This document shows, piece by piece, positions 50,964 to 63,469 of a stretch of DNA of 64,000 nt. The DNA is taken from positions 930,001-994,000 of the forward strand of contig NZ_AP024651.1 in NCBI RefSeq assembly GCF_019977295.1. Direction: 5' to 3'. Below the pieces are notes generated by a model. That model saw nothing but the letters and a program-made list of their open reading frames with translations. It did not search any database and was not told the DNA's origin. Within the stretch, counting starts at the first letter, position 1. Each line of letters opens with the position of its first letter. The DNA is from Arthrobacter sp. StoSoilB20. Its GTDB lineage: Bacteria; Actinomycetota; Actinomycetes; Actinomycetales; Micrococcaceae. The position numbers were made by a program, and so were the translations under genes.

Positions 50964-50999
50964 AGCAACGCTCCCTCACTCAGGTGGGGGAGCGTTGCT
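50964..50999 (+). terminator. Hairpin after the glgE-treS-mak/glgB operon
   Basis: A perfect 12-bp stem (AGCAACGCTCCC / GGGAGCGTTGCT) with a 12-nt loop lies 60 bases past the stop. The T-run is weak. The stem sequence resembles the head of the 32-bp repeat family found at 36107 and 63133. Confidence 0.7.
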
Positions 51000-51074
51000 G
51001 GTTCCGCCCGGCTTTGGTTTGCGGCCCGGTTCAGGGGCAAACGTCCGACGACGGCGGCCCTCACCAAGGTGGCT

Positions 51075-51104
51075 TTGCCAACGGGGGCAAAGTGTGGGTA
51101 TAGT
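51075..51104 (+). promoter_or_regulatory. Probable rRNA operon promoter
   Basis: TTGCCA (-35) and TATAGT (-10) are separated by 18 bp. This is the best sigma-70-like promoter in the gap, 360 bp before 16S. Confidence 0.6.
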
Positions 51105-51273
51105 TAGTACCCGCGCTGATCCACTGGTTGAGACCGCAAACTGACAAGAAACCGCAAGGAAAAATCAAGTCAGTCTTGCCGATTTGACTCAGGTGAAGCT
51201 AGCCGGTAAGTTTGAAAAGTTGCTCCGGAGCGACCAGCCAAGGCTGGTGGTGACGTTTTGGATTAGTGACCTG

Positions 51274-51297
51274 TTGTTTGAGAACTCAATAGTGTGC
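51274..51297 (+). promoter_or_regulatory. rRNA boxA antitermination element upstream of 16S
   Basis: GTTGTTTGAGAACTCAATAG plus TGTG matches the boxA-type Nus-factor site of actinobacterial rRNA leaders. The same core recurs before 23S. Confidence 0.75.
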
Positions 51298-51464
51298 CAA
51301 GTTTGTTGATGCCGATTGTTTTATTGATTGGTTGAAATTATGGCCGGATTGCTGCGCACCCCCGTGTGTGGTGGTCTGGTTTTCAGCTGGTTTCGAATTT
51401 TGTGCAGCCGCGTCCTGTCGTTATTTCCGGTGGGTGTGGTTGTGTCTGTTTGATTTGTTTTACT

Positions 51465-56716
<5,252 letters not shown>

Positions 56717-56733
56717 ACACAAACACACTGCAC

Positions 56734-56764
56734 GCGTCCACTATGTGGTTCCCGAACAACAACC
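56734..56764 (+). other. 3' strand of the 23S processing stem
   Basis: GCGTCCACTATGTGGTT followed by CCCGAACAACAACC is complementary to the boxA-containing segment at about 53388-53416 upstream of 23S. Confidence 0.75.
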
Positions 56765-56887
56765 GTTCACAGGAACCAAGCAACTGAATAACAACCAAGC
56801 ACCACAGTTGTAACCAATAAACTTCCCACCCAGGACAACCACACCCCCAACACAGGGTGTCCGGTCAGTCCGGGACGGGTAAAAAGG

Positions 56888-57004
56888 TTACGGCGGTCAT
56901 AGCGTGGGGGAAACGCCCGGTCCCATTCCGAACCCGGAAGCTAAGACCCACAGCGCCGATGGTACTGCACCCGGGAGGGTGTGGGAGAGTAGGACACCGC
57001 CGGA
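56888..57004 (+). rRNA. 5S ribosomal RNA
   Basis: About 117 nt. It begins TTACGGCGGTCATAGCG and contains the loop A/B segment CCCATTCCGAACCCGGAAG and the 3' strand AGTAGGACACCGCCGGAC, which pairs with the 5' end. Confidence 0.96.
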
Positions 57005-57016
57005 CACACATTAGGC

Positions 57017-57050
57017 AAGAGCCCCGACCACAGGTCGGGGCTCTTCCCCT
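57017..57050 (+). terminator. rRNA operon terminator
   Basis: A perfect 13-bp stem (AAGAGCCCCGACC and complement) with a 3-nt loop is followed by CCCCTTT. It begins 12 bases after 5S. Confidence 0.9.
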
Positions 57051-57121
57051 TTAACCACCACAACACGGCACAAAAACCCCAGCCAGACAGCATTTTCCCG
57101 GCACCGGTAGAGTTGGTGGTC

Positions 57122-57616
57122 ATGGAAAACCTCTTCAGCCACCCAGCCTCTGAGTCCGAGCCGTCACAGCCAGTGGGCGATGCACTGGAGCCTCTCATCT
57201 TCAGCGTTGTAGTGCCCACCAACATTTCGCACGCTTTCCAAGGATTCACCGATCATCCGCACCTGTGGTGGCCGCTGGAGCAAGAGAGTGTCTACGGCGT
57301 TGGGTCCCATGTGGAGTTCGAAGAGAACCTGATTCTTGAGACGGCCGAGGACGGGCGTACCTCGGTCTGGGGCACCATCGACGACTGGCAGCCCCCACTG
57401 TCTTTCCATGCCAGCTGGTATCCGGCCGGCACTCCGCTGTGGTCCACTGAGATCCGCGTGGTCTTTGGCGCTGTGGAGGACGGGACCGAAGTACGTCTGA
57501 TCCACGACGGGTGGGAAGGCGCCGAGGATCCCGCGGCTTCGCGTGCGTCCTACGCCGAAGGTTGGCCGCGTGTTCTGGATCGCTACGCCAGGTTCATGGG
57601 CGGAGCCATTGCCTAG
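57122..57616 (+). CDS. SRPBCC family protein
   Basis: A 164-residue START/AHSA1-like protein. Residues 30-160 show the family pattern: FSVVVPTNISHAFQGFTDHP, LWWPLEQESVYG, VWGTIDDWQPPLSFHASWYP, then TEVRLIHDGWE and a C-terminal helix YAEGWPRVLDRYARF. No ligand is known. The ATG at 57122 lacks a good ribosome-binding site, and TAGAGT ends eight bases upstream, so a leaderless mRNA is possible; a TTG three codons earlier is an alternative. It overlaps the following GNAT gene. Confidence 0.85.
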   Translation: MENLFSHPASESEPSQPVGDALEPLIFSVVVPTNISHAFQGFTDHPHLWWPLEQESVYGVGSHVEFEENLILETAEDGRTSVWGTIDDWQPPLSFHASWYPAGTPLWSTEIRVVFGAVEDGTEVRLIHDGWEGAEDPAASRASYAEGWPRVLDRYARFMGGAIA

Positions 57617-58169
57617 GATCCGCAGGCTTCATTCGAGTGACTGGCAGTTGCTGCGTGAGGTTCGGCTGGAAATGCTCGCGGACACCCCCATGGCCTACAT
57701 TGAGAGCCTTGAGTCAGCACGTCGGCAGACCGACACGCAGTGGCGGGAACGTGCCGCGGCCATGTCCGGGGACAACAGCTTGACCTTGGTGGCCGATGCC
57801 GGTCATGAGGGCAGCAATTTCTGCGCGTTGATGCGTGTGGTCCTCAAGCACCCCCAAAGCCCGGAGAAGCCGCTGCAGGCCATGCTCATCAGCGTTTACG
57901 TGGCTCCGCGGCTCCGGGGCTTGGGTCTGGCCGATGAGCTCCTCAACGAGGCCTGCAAAGCGGCCGGGGAAGAACTCGGGGCGCAGACTATCGAGCTCGG
58001 GGTCCACGAGGACAATGCACGGGCTCTGGCGTTTTACCGGCGTCATGGCTTTGAGGCAACAGGCGCCAGCCGGGCTTATCCGCAAGACACGTCCAAACGC
58101 GAGCTCACCATGGAACGGCGGCTTGCTGACGGAGCCACCGGCATATCCCGGCAAGGACTGAACGCCTAG
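57609..58169 (+). CDS. GNAT family N-acetyltransferase
   Basis: A 186-residue acetyltransferase. The acetyl-CoA pyrophosphate loop lies in the RGLGLADELL segment, preceded by the beta-4 strand AMLISVYVAP. It ends with the usual NARALAFYRRHGFEATG. The substrate is unknown. I place the start at TTG 57609, behind GGAG and overlapping the SRPBCC stop by eight bases. No ATG or GTG start covers the N-terminal RIRRLHSSDWQLLREVRL that belongs to the fold. The stop forms CTAG with the convergent LacI gene stop. Confidence 0.85.
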   Translation: MPRIRRLHSSDWQLLREVRLEMLADTPMAYIESLESARRQTDTQWRERAAAMSGDNSLTLVADAGHEGSNFCALMRVVLKHPQSPEKPLQAMLISVYVAPRLRGLGLADELLNEACKAAGEELGAQTIELGVHEDNARALAFYRRHGFEATGASRAYPQDTSKRELTMERRLADGATGISRQGLNA

Positions 58170-59188
58170 GAGGTCCCTGCCCTGGGAACAGCGGTGCTTG
58201 AGCGGACCACCAACTTAGTGGGATGTTCGGTGTCAGCTGGTTCCAGGACCATTCCCTGCGCGATCGCACCCAGAAGTGTACGGACAGCCAATGCTCCCTG
58301 GCCTTTGGCATCCTGGTCAATGGTGGTCAGGCCAAGGACGTTGCCAAGGTCGTGTCCGTCGATTCCCATGACGGAAAGGTCATCCGGAATTCGGAGCCCG
58401 AAGTCCCGGGCAGCCAGGATAGTGCCGATGGCCATCTCGTCGGAAGCGGCAAAAACAGCTGTGGGCCTGTCAGGGGCGCTGGCAAGCAGCTGTCTGGCTG
58501 CGGCGTAGGCGCCTTCAATGGTGAAGTCAGCAGAAACGATCCATTCGGGACTGACGGGACATCCGGCGTCGTTCATTGCGTCTTCGAATCCGCTCCGGCG
58601 GGTTCCCGGAAGATGGAAGTCCTGGTCGTAGGCCTCGTTGCCGGTAATGTGCGCGATCTTGGTGTGACCCAGGCCGAGCAAGTGGTTGGTGGCCTTTCGC
58701 GCGATAGCGGAGTCGTCGATCCTGATGGTAGAGGCTCCGGGCAAAGGACCTCCGATGCCGACGATTGGCCGGTGCATCGCGTGGAGCTGCTGAAGTTCGG
58801 CTTCGCTCAGTTCCAGTGACACGGCGATCACCGCGTCAACCCGTTTGCGCAGGAGGAAGTCGTTGAAGACGCTGTGCCGGTGCTCGGTGTTTTCTCCGAT
58901 GTTGTAAAGGGTGAGGTCGTAGCCGGCTTCGAGAAGCGCGGCCGAGACGCCCTCGATCACCGCTGAGAAGAACCAGCGGTGGACCGAGGGCACCACCAAG
59001 CCGACGTTGTGCGTGCGCCCGGAGGCCAGGCTTGAAGCATGGTAGGACAGGACAAAGCCCAGCTCGGCGGCGGCTGCGCGTGCGCGCTCACGGCTTGCGG
59101 GCGATACGTTGCCCTTGCCGCTGAGCGCCCGTGAAACTGTGGCAACGGACAGCCCTGCGCGCTCGGCTACGTCCTTGATGCCCGTCAT
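58166..59188 (-). CDS. LacI family transcriptional regulator
   Basis: A 340-residue LacI/GalR regulator. The N-terminal helix-turn-helix and hinge are clear (IKDVAERAGLSVATVSRALS, then SPASRERARAAAAELGF). The periplasmic-binding-protein-like effector domain spans 60-330 (VGLVVPSVHRWFFSAVIEGV, FAASDEMAIGTILAARDFG, LTTIDQDAKGQGALAV). It lies 19 bases downstream of the GH13 gene on the same strand. Two TGNAANCGNTTNCA sites are upstream of that gene, so it very likely represses the operon and itself in response to a glucoside. Confidence 0.92.
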   Translation of the reverse strand: MTGIKDVAERAGLSVATVSRALSGKGNVSPASRERARAAAAELGFVLSYHASSLASGRTHNVGLVVPSVHRWFFSAVIEGVSAALLEAGYDLTLYNIGENTEHRHSVFNDFLLRKRVDAVIAVSLELSEAELQQLHAMHRPIVGIGGPLPGASTIRIDDSAIARKATNHLLGLGHTKIAHITGNEAYDQDFHLPGTRRSGFEDAMNDAGCPVSPEWIVSADFTIEGAYAAARQLLASAPDRPTAVFAASDEMAIGTILAARDFGLRIPDDLSVMGIDGHDLGNVLGLTTIDQDAKGQGALAVRTLLGAIAQGMVLEPADTEHPTKLVVRSSTAVPRAGTS

Positions 59189-59207
59189 GCCGCTCCTTGG
59201 TGAAAAA

Positions 59208-60950
59208 TCAGCTGACTGTCAGCCAGATTGTCTCCCCTGAGCCTAGTTGATCCGGGCCTGCTTGATCTGAACCCAGTGCCTCAGCACTGCGCAGGATGGT
59301 CGCACCATCCGGGAGTGGCAGCGGATCGGCACCGACGTTCATGACCACCAGCGTGTTCCCGTTCAGGTAGGCCAGTGAGGACTCCGTGCAGTAGTCCTCC
59401 ACCCAGGCGAGGGAGCCCTCGCCGAGCCGGTGCGTGGTGCGTTCGGCGAGCATGGCACGGTACAGGTTAAGGTGCGACGCCGGATCGGACTCCTGCTTGT
59501 CCCTTGCCAGTGCGGGCCACGACTCGGGCTGGGGCAGCCAGGGATCACTGCCGCTGCCGAACCCCGAGTGGGGTTCGGACGCACGCCAGGGCAGCGGCAC
59601 CCGGCAGCCGTCGCGGCCAATGCGGGCTCCGCCCGTGCGGGCGAAGGTTGGGTCCTGGCGCATGCTGCCTGGAATGCTGGAGGAATCGGGGAGGCCCAAT
59701 TCTTCGCCTTGGTAGAGGTAGGCACCACCCGGGAGTCCGAGCATGAACAAGGTTGCTGCGGCAGCCCGGCGTCGTCCGAGTTCTTCGTTGGGCTGCGCGT
59801 CGTCCGGGCCGATGCCGTCGCCGTCGCGGGGCCCCGGTCCGTCGTACCCGAACCGTGAGACGTGTCGGACAACATCGTGGTTGGACAGCACCCATGTGCT
59901 GGGAGCGCCCACGGCGTCGAGGGACACCAGGGAATCGGTGATGATGTGGCGCAGGCGGTTAACGTCCAGCCCGGCATGCAGGTAGGGGAAATTGAACGCC
60001 TGGTGCATTTCATCGGGACGTACCCACTGGGCAAGCCGGGGGAGCGGATCCACATTAGCTTCGGCGCAGAGGATGCGGTCAGGACCGTATTCTTCCAGGA
60101 TGGAACGCCAGCGGCGGTATATGTCATGGAGGGCGGGCTGGCCGAACATCGGGGCATCCTGGCCGGGGAAGCCATCGGAGCTGTTGCCGTCGGCGCGTCC
60201 GCCCCAGTTGGGCAGTCCGGCTGCCTTGACCAGCGCGTGGGCGACGTCGACGCGGAACCCGGAAATTCCGCGGTCCAGCCAGAAGCGGAGGACGCGTTCG
60301 AACTCAGCGTGCACCGCCGGGTTGTCCCAGTTGAAGTCAGGCTGCGAGGAATCGAAGAGGTGGAGGAACCATTGCCCCGGCCGGCCGTTTGGCTCCGTGA
60401 TGCGTGTCCACGCCGGGCCGCCAAAATGGGACTGCCAGTTGTTCGGTGGCTCGCTGCCGTCAGGTCCCTGGCCGTCGCGGAAAATGAACATGTCCCGCTC
60501 GGCGCTGTGGGCGCCCGCAGTGAGTGCTGCCTGGAAGGCCACGTGCTGGTCGGAGCAGTGGTTGGGAACGAGGTCCGCGATGACGCGCAGGTTGAGCCTG
60601 TTGGCCTCGGCGATCAGGGCATCGAAGTCGGCCAGGGTGCCGAACAGGGGATCGACGTCGCAGTAGTCGCTGACGTCGTAGCCTGCGTCCCGTTGGGGTG
60701 AGCGGTAGAACGGCGACAACCACACGGCGTCGACGCCCAATCCGGCCAACTGGGAGAGCTCTGCGGTAATCCCTGCCAGATCGCCGATGCCGTCGCCGTT
60801 GAGGTCGCGGAACGAGCGCGGGTAGATCTGGTAAATCACAGCCGAACGCCACCATCCGTGCGCCTTGGAGGCGTCGTGGACCGGGGTCAGCTGGGTGAAA
60901 GCTGCAGTGGGCTCGTGGGCCGCAACCGAGAGCATTGAATCAACGGACAT
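59208..60950 (-). CDS. GH13 alpha-glucosidase (oligo-1,6-glucosidase-like)
   Basis: A 580-residue alpha-glucosidase of GH13. It has WWRSAVIYQIYPRSFRDLNG, the calcium-site-like LNGDGIGDL, DLVPNHCSDQH, the nucleophile Asp in GFRVDVAHAL, the acid Glu in ILCAEANVDPLP and the transition-state Asp in LSNHDVVRH. No signal peptide, so it acts inside the cell on maltose, isomaltose or similar oligosaccharides. I chose ATG 60950; the frame stays open to 61049 but that part crosses an operator. It is co-transcribed with the LacI gene. Confidence 0.92.
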   Translation of the reverse strand: MSVDSMLSVAAHEPTAAFTQLTPVHDASKAHGWWRSAVIYQIYPRSFRDLNGDGIGDLAGITAELSQLAGLGVDAVWLSPFYRSPQRDAGYDVSDYCDVDPLFGTLADFDALIAEANRLNLRVIADLVPNHCSDQHVAFQAALTAGAHSAERDMFIFRDGQGPDGSEPPNNWQSHFGGPAWTRITEPNGRPGQWFLHLFDSSQPDFNWDNPAVHAEFERVLRFWLDRGISGFRVDVAHALVKAAGLPNWGGRADGNSSDGFPGQDAPMFGQPALHDIYRRWRSILEEYGPDRILCAEANVDPLPRLAQWVRPDEMHQAFNFPYLHAGLDVNRLRHIITDSLVSLDAVGAPSTWVLSNHDVVRHVSRFGYDGPGPRDGDGIGPDDAQPNEELGRRRAAAATLFMLGLPGGAYLYQGEELGLPDSSSIPGSMRQDPTFARTGGARIGRDGCRVPLPWRASEPHSGFGSGSDPWLPQPESWPALARDKQESDPASHLNLYRAMLAERTTHRLGEGSLAWVEDYCTESSLAYLNGNTLVVMNVGADPLPLPDGATILRSAEALGSDQAGPDQLGSGETIWLTVS

Positions 60951-60980
60951 GAACACATCGTAAAAGAGATTTCGGAAAAT

Positions 60981-60994
60981 TGTAAACGCTTCCA
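60981..60994. promoter_or_regulatory. LacI-type operator 1
   Basis: TGTAAACGCTTCCA fits the LacI/GalR consensus TGNAANCGNTTNCA at every defined position. It lies 31 bp upstream of the GH13 gene start, within the leader or promoter. Confidence 0.85.
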
Positions 60995-61067
60995 GTCCTA
61001 AGGGTGCTGTCTTTTCGACCGCTCCGCAGGGTGGGGTTTTCATATCCACATGATGGGCTGTAGTCTG

Positions 61068-61081
61068 TGGAAGCGCTTGCA
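61068..61081. promoter_or_regulatory. LacI-type operator 2
   Basis: TGGAAGCGCTTGCA fits the same consensus. It lies 87 bp from operator 1 (centre to centre), about eight helical turns, so a looped repression complex is possible. Confidence 0.85.
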
Positions 61082-61230
61082 GTTGTGAGCCATATCACCA
61101 GCGTTGGAGTGGCCTTGGAGCCCTTCCCGACGCCATGCTCAATATTGCCCAGCGAAAGGCATTGCTTGCCGCCCCACAGTACGGGACCGGAAAGGTGACC
61201 TCGGCACCTGCCGGGCCATCCGGCGTCGAC

Positions 61231-61284
61231 GGTGTTTTCCTGCGCGACGGTGTTTGCCTGCGCGACAGTGTTTGCCTGCGCGCC
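61231..61284 (+). repeat. 18-bp tandem repeat, three units
   Basis: Units at 61231, 61249 and 61267, consensus GGTGTTTGCCTGCGCGAC, with one to two differences per unit. Confidence 0.93.
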
Positions 61285-61374
61285 GGTGGTATCTCCGCGG
61301 GATTCTGGGCGATGCCGGGGACAACGATTCCCACCCCCCTGAGCCGGACCACAGCAAAGGCCCGCCTGTTTATC

Positions 61375-61430
61375 CCTGCCTGGTGACCCCTGCCTGGTGA
61401 CCCCTGCTTGGTGACACCTGCCTGGTGACA
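61375..61430 (+). repeat. 14-bp tandem repeat, four units
   Basis: Units at 61375, 61389, 61403 and 61417, consensus CCTGCCTGGTGACC. Units one and two are identical; units three and four end in A. Confidence 0.95.
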
Positions 61431-61541
61431 CTGAAGTCCGCGGCATCGACCCCATGCCGCTCTGGCTAGACTGTGAGCACTGAAAACGCTGCGAAGACTG
61501 CCGGTTTGGCGTGTCCGCGGCACCCATGTGGAGGTAGTGCT

Positions 61542-63005
61542 TTGTCGGACGAAACGGCTGTAGCCGGTACATCAGAGGAACGCATCAAGGACCGCACGGT
61601 CGGGCATGCTGAACAGACCCGGCCGACAACCGGGCAACGGGCTTTCCTTCAGGAGTTGGCAGCCGGGCTTCGGGCCGGGCAAATGGCCGATGATGAAGAA
61701 ACCCTCACCATCTACTCCATCGACCAAGGCCCGATGCTGGAAAGGCATCTGCCCCTGACCGTCGTCTGGGCCGAATCGGTGGAAGACGTCCAACACATCG
61801 TCCGCACCTGTGCCGCACATCAGGTACCGATCGTCGCGCGGGGCGCGGGAACCGGCGTTTCCGGAGGTGCGCACGCCACCAAAGGATGCATCGTGCTGGG
61901 CCTTGAACGGATGAACCGCATCCTTGAGCTCAATCCCGACGACGAAACCGCCGTCGTCGAACCCGGTGTCATCAACGCTGACCTCAACGCCGCAGCAGCC
62001 AAGCACGGCCTGATGTACGCGCCCGATCCGGCCAGCTACAAAATGTCCACCATCGGCGGCAACGTGGCCACCAACGCAGGCGGATTGCGCTGCGCCAAAT
62101 ACGGAGTAACCCGCGATTCCGTGCTGGCCCTGGACGTTGTCATGGCCGACGGCTCCCTCATGCACACCGGCCATCAAACCTTCAAAGGGGTTGCCGGGTA
62201 CGACCTCACCGCGCTGCTGGTAGGTTCCGAAGGGACCCTGGGAATCGTGGTGGGCGTGACCGTCCGCCTGAAATACCTGCCCCGCGAAGTGCACACCATT
62301 GCCGCGTTCTACCAAGACTTCCGCAGCGCCGCCGCCGGCGTGCTCGCGGTGGGCCGGGCCCGTGTCCAGCCCGCCATCATGGAACTCCTGGACAACGGGA
62401 CCCTGGTCCAGCTCGACGAACTCCACGGCGGCGACCTCCAAAAGCGCGGCAAATCCCTCCTGCTCATCCAGACAGACGGCTTCGGGGCGGCGGCAGAAGC
62501 CGACGTCGTCCGGCAAGTACTCGCCGACGGCGGCGCCACCGTGACCACCGAAGCCAGTGCCGAAGCCGAAATGCTCGTGGAACTCAGGCGCAACAGCCGC
62601 GGCGTAGAGGTGGACGACGAATTCAGGGTGGGCGAAGACATCGCAGTCCCGCGCTCCCGTCTGGTGGACTTCGTCGCCGAACTCGAAGCCATGGCCGCGC
62701 GGTTCCAGGTACGCCTCAAGGTGGTGGCCCACGCAGGCGACGGCAACCTGCACCCCACGTTCTGGATGGACCGCGTAGATCCAGCCACCGATGCCGACGC
62801 CTTGGTGCGCCTCAACGCTGCCCTTGATGAATCCATCCGGGTGGGCCTGGATATGGGCGGGACCATCACAGGGGAGCACGGTGTGGGCCAATACAAACTC
62901 CGCTGGCTCGGGCTGGAGCAGCCGGAGCCTGTGCGGGAGCTGCAACGGCGGATCAAGGAGTTGTTCGATCCTCAGGGGATTCTGAACCCGGGGAAGGCTA
63001 TCTAG
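61542..63005 (+). CDS. FAD-linked oxidase (glycolate oxidase GlcD / D-lactate dehydrogenase family)
   Basis: A 487-residue flavoenzyme of the GlcD/D-2-hydroxyacid dehydrogenase group. The FAD-binding PCMH domain shows PIVARGAGTGVSGGAH, YAPDPASYKMSTIGGNVATN and GSEGTLGIV. The C-terminal catalytic domain has VVAHAGDGNLHPTFW and TGEHGVGQYK. It probably oxidises D-lactate or glycolate. The start is TTG 61542, with GGAGG seven bases upstream. The GTG at 61473 would add 23 residues and has no such site. Four 13-bp repeats and a structured element begin a few bases after the stop. Confidence 0.9.
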   Translation: MSDETAVAGTSEERIKDRTVGHAEQTRPTTGQRAFLQELAAGLRAGQMADDEETLTIYSIDQGPMLERHLPLTVVWAESVEDVQHIVRTCAAHQVPIVARGAGTGVSGGAHATKGCIVLGLERMNRILELNPDDETAVVEPGVINADLNAAAAKHGLMYAPDPASYKMSTIGGNVATNAGGLRCAKYGVTRDSVLALDVVMADGSLMHTGHQTFKGVAGYDLTALLVGSEGTLGIVVGVTVRLKYLPREVHTIAAFYQDFRSAAAGVLAVGRARVQPAIMELLDNGTLVQLDELHGGDLQKRGKSLLLIQTDGFGAAAEADVVRQVLADGGATVTTEASAEAEMLVELRRNSRGVEVDDEFRVGEDIAVPRSRLVDFVAELEAMAARFQVRLKVVAHAGDGNLHPTFWMDRVDPATDADALVRLNAALDESIRVGLDMGGTITGEHGVGQYKLRWLGLEQPEPVRELQRRIKELFDPQGILNPGKAI

Positions 63006-63010
63006 GGATA

Positions 63011-63063
63011 GGCCCGTCCCGCAGGCCCGTCCCGCAGGGCCGTCCCGCATGGCCGTCCCGCAT
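63011..63063 (+). repeat. 13-bp tandem repeat after the FAD-linked oxidase gene
   Basis: GGCCCGTCCCGCA occurs at 63011 and 63024, and GGCCGTCCCGCAT at 63038 and 63051. It starts five bases past the stop codon. Confidence 0.92.
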
Positions 63064-63125
63064 GGCCGGAACGCTCGGCGCGCTCGGTCGTTCCTCCCTT
63101 AGACGCGCGCTGCCGCGTTCCGGCC
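63064..63125 (+). other. Structured repeat element, copy B
   Basis: Perfect 11-bp outer arms (GGCCGGAACGC / GCGTTCCGGCC) enclose 3 nt, a 6-bp GCGCGC stem, a 21-nt loop (63084-63104) ending CTTAGAC, the closing GCGCGC, and 4 nt. The loop is identical to copy A at 18 of 21 positions while both stems differ. Confidence 0.8.
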
Positions 63126-63132
63126 CTGCAGG

Positions 63133-63330
63133 ACGCTGTCTCACATCCTGGGGTGGTTTGGTCGGACGCTCTCTCACATCCTGGGGTGGTTTGGGGGACG
63201 CTCTATCACTTCCCGGGGTGGTTTGGTCGGACGCTCTATTACATCCCGGGGTGGTTTATTACATCCCGGGGTGGTTTGGTCGGACGCTCTTTCAGGTCCC
63301 CTTGGGTTTTGTGGGACGCTCCCTCCTGCC
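63133..63330 (+). repeat. Tandem array of 32-33 bp units related to the 36107 array
   Basis: Units start at 63133, 63166, 63198, 63231, 63284 and 63316 (degenerate). Consensus head ACGCTCTNTCACATCC, tail GGGGTGGTTTGGTCGG. The fourth unit carries an internal 20-bp duplication (63258-63277). The head is shared with the array after rlmB. Confidence 0.92.
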
Positions 63331-63342
63331 CTCAAGGTTTTC

Positions 63343-63354
63343 TTGGTATTCCAA
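63343..63354. promoter_or_regulatory. GntR-type operator-like site 1
   Basis: TTGGTATTCCAA, a palindrome with one central mismatch, lies 127 bp before the MFS gene start. It sits in an 18-bp repeat CTTGGTATTCCAAAGTTG. Confidence 0.6.
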
Positions 63355-63436
63355 AGTTGTTGAGCGTGGATCGCTGTTGTTTCTTGTTGCCGTGTTTGAC
63401 TGTATTTACTTTCTTCTGTTCTCCTCTTAGGCTTAC

Positions 63437-63448
63437 TTGGTATACCAA
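63437..63448. promoter_or_regulatory. GntR-type operator-like site 2
   Basis: TTGGTATACCAA is a perfect 12-bp palindrome lying 21 bp before the MFS gene start. The flanks repeat site 1 (CTTGGTATACCAAAGTTG). The two sites are exactly 94 bp apart. Confidence 0.7.
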
Positions 63449-63469
63449 AGTTGCTATGAGGGGAATGAC

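Larger units (their letters stand above)
50905..51464 (+). other. rRNA operon leader region
   Basis: No credible gene. The region holds the terminator of the upstream operon, a CCCTCTCTCACAT segment like the 32-bp repeat head (near 50936), the rRNA promoter near 51075-51104, a boxA antitermination element at 51274, and the 16S 5' flank. Confidence 0.75.
61082..61541. other. Repeat-rich gap between the GH13 gene and the FAD-linked oxidase gene
   Basis: I see no convincing gene here. Short open frames exist but are built from minisatellite repeats. The gap contains an 18-bp x3 and a 14-bp x4 tandem repeat, described separately, and the start region of the oxidase gene. Confidence 0.65.

Noticed and set aside
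61135..61386. 83-codon frame in the GH13-oxidase gap
   Set aside because: It is built largely of translated 18-bp repeats and lacks a ribosome-binding site.
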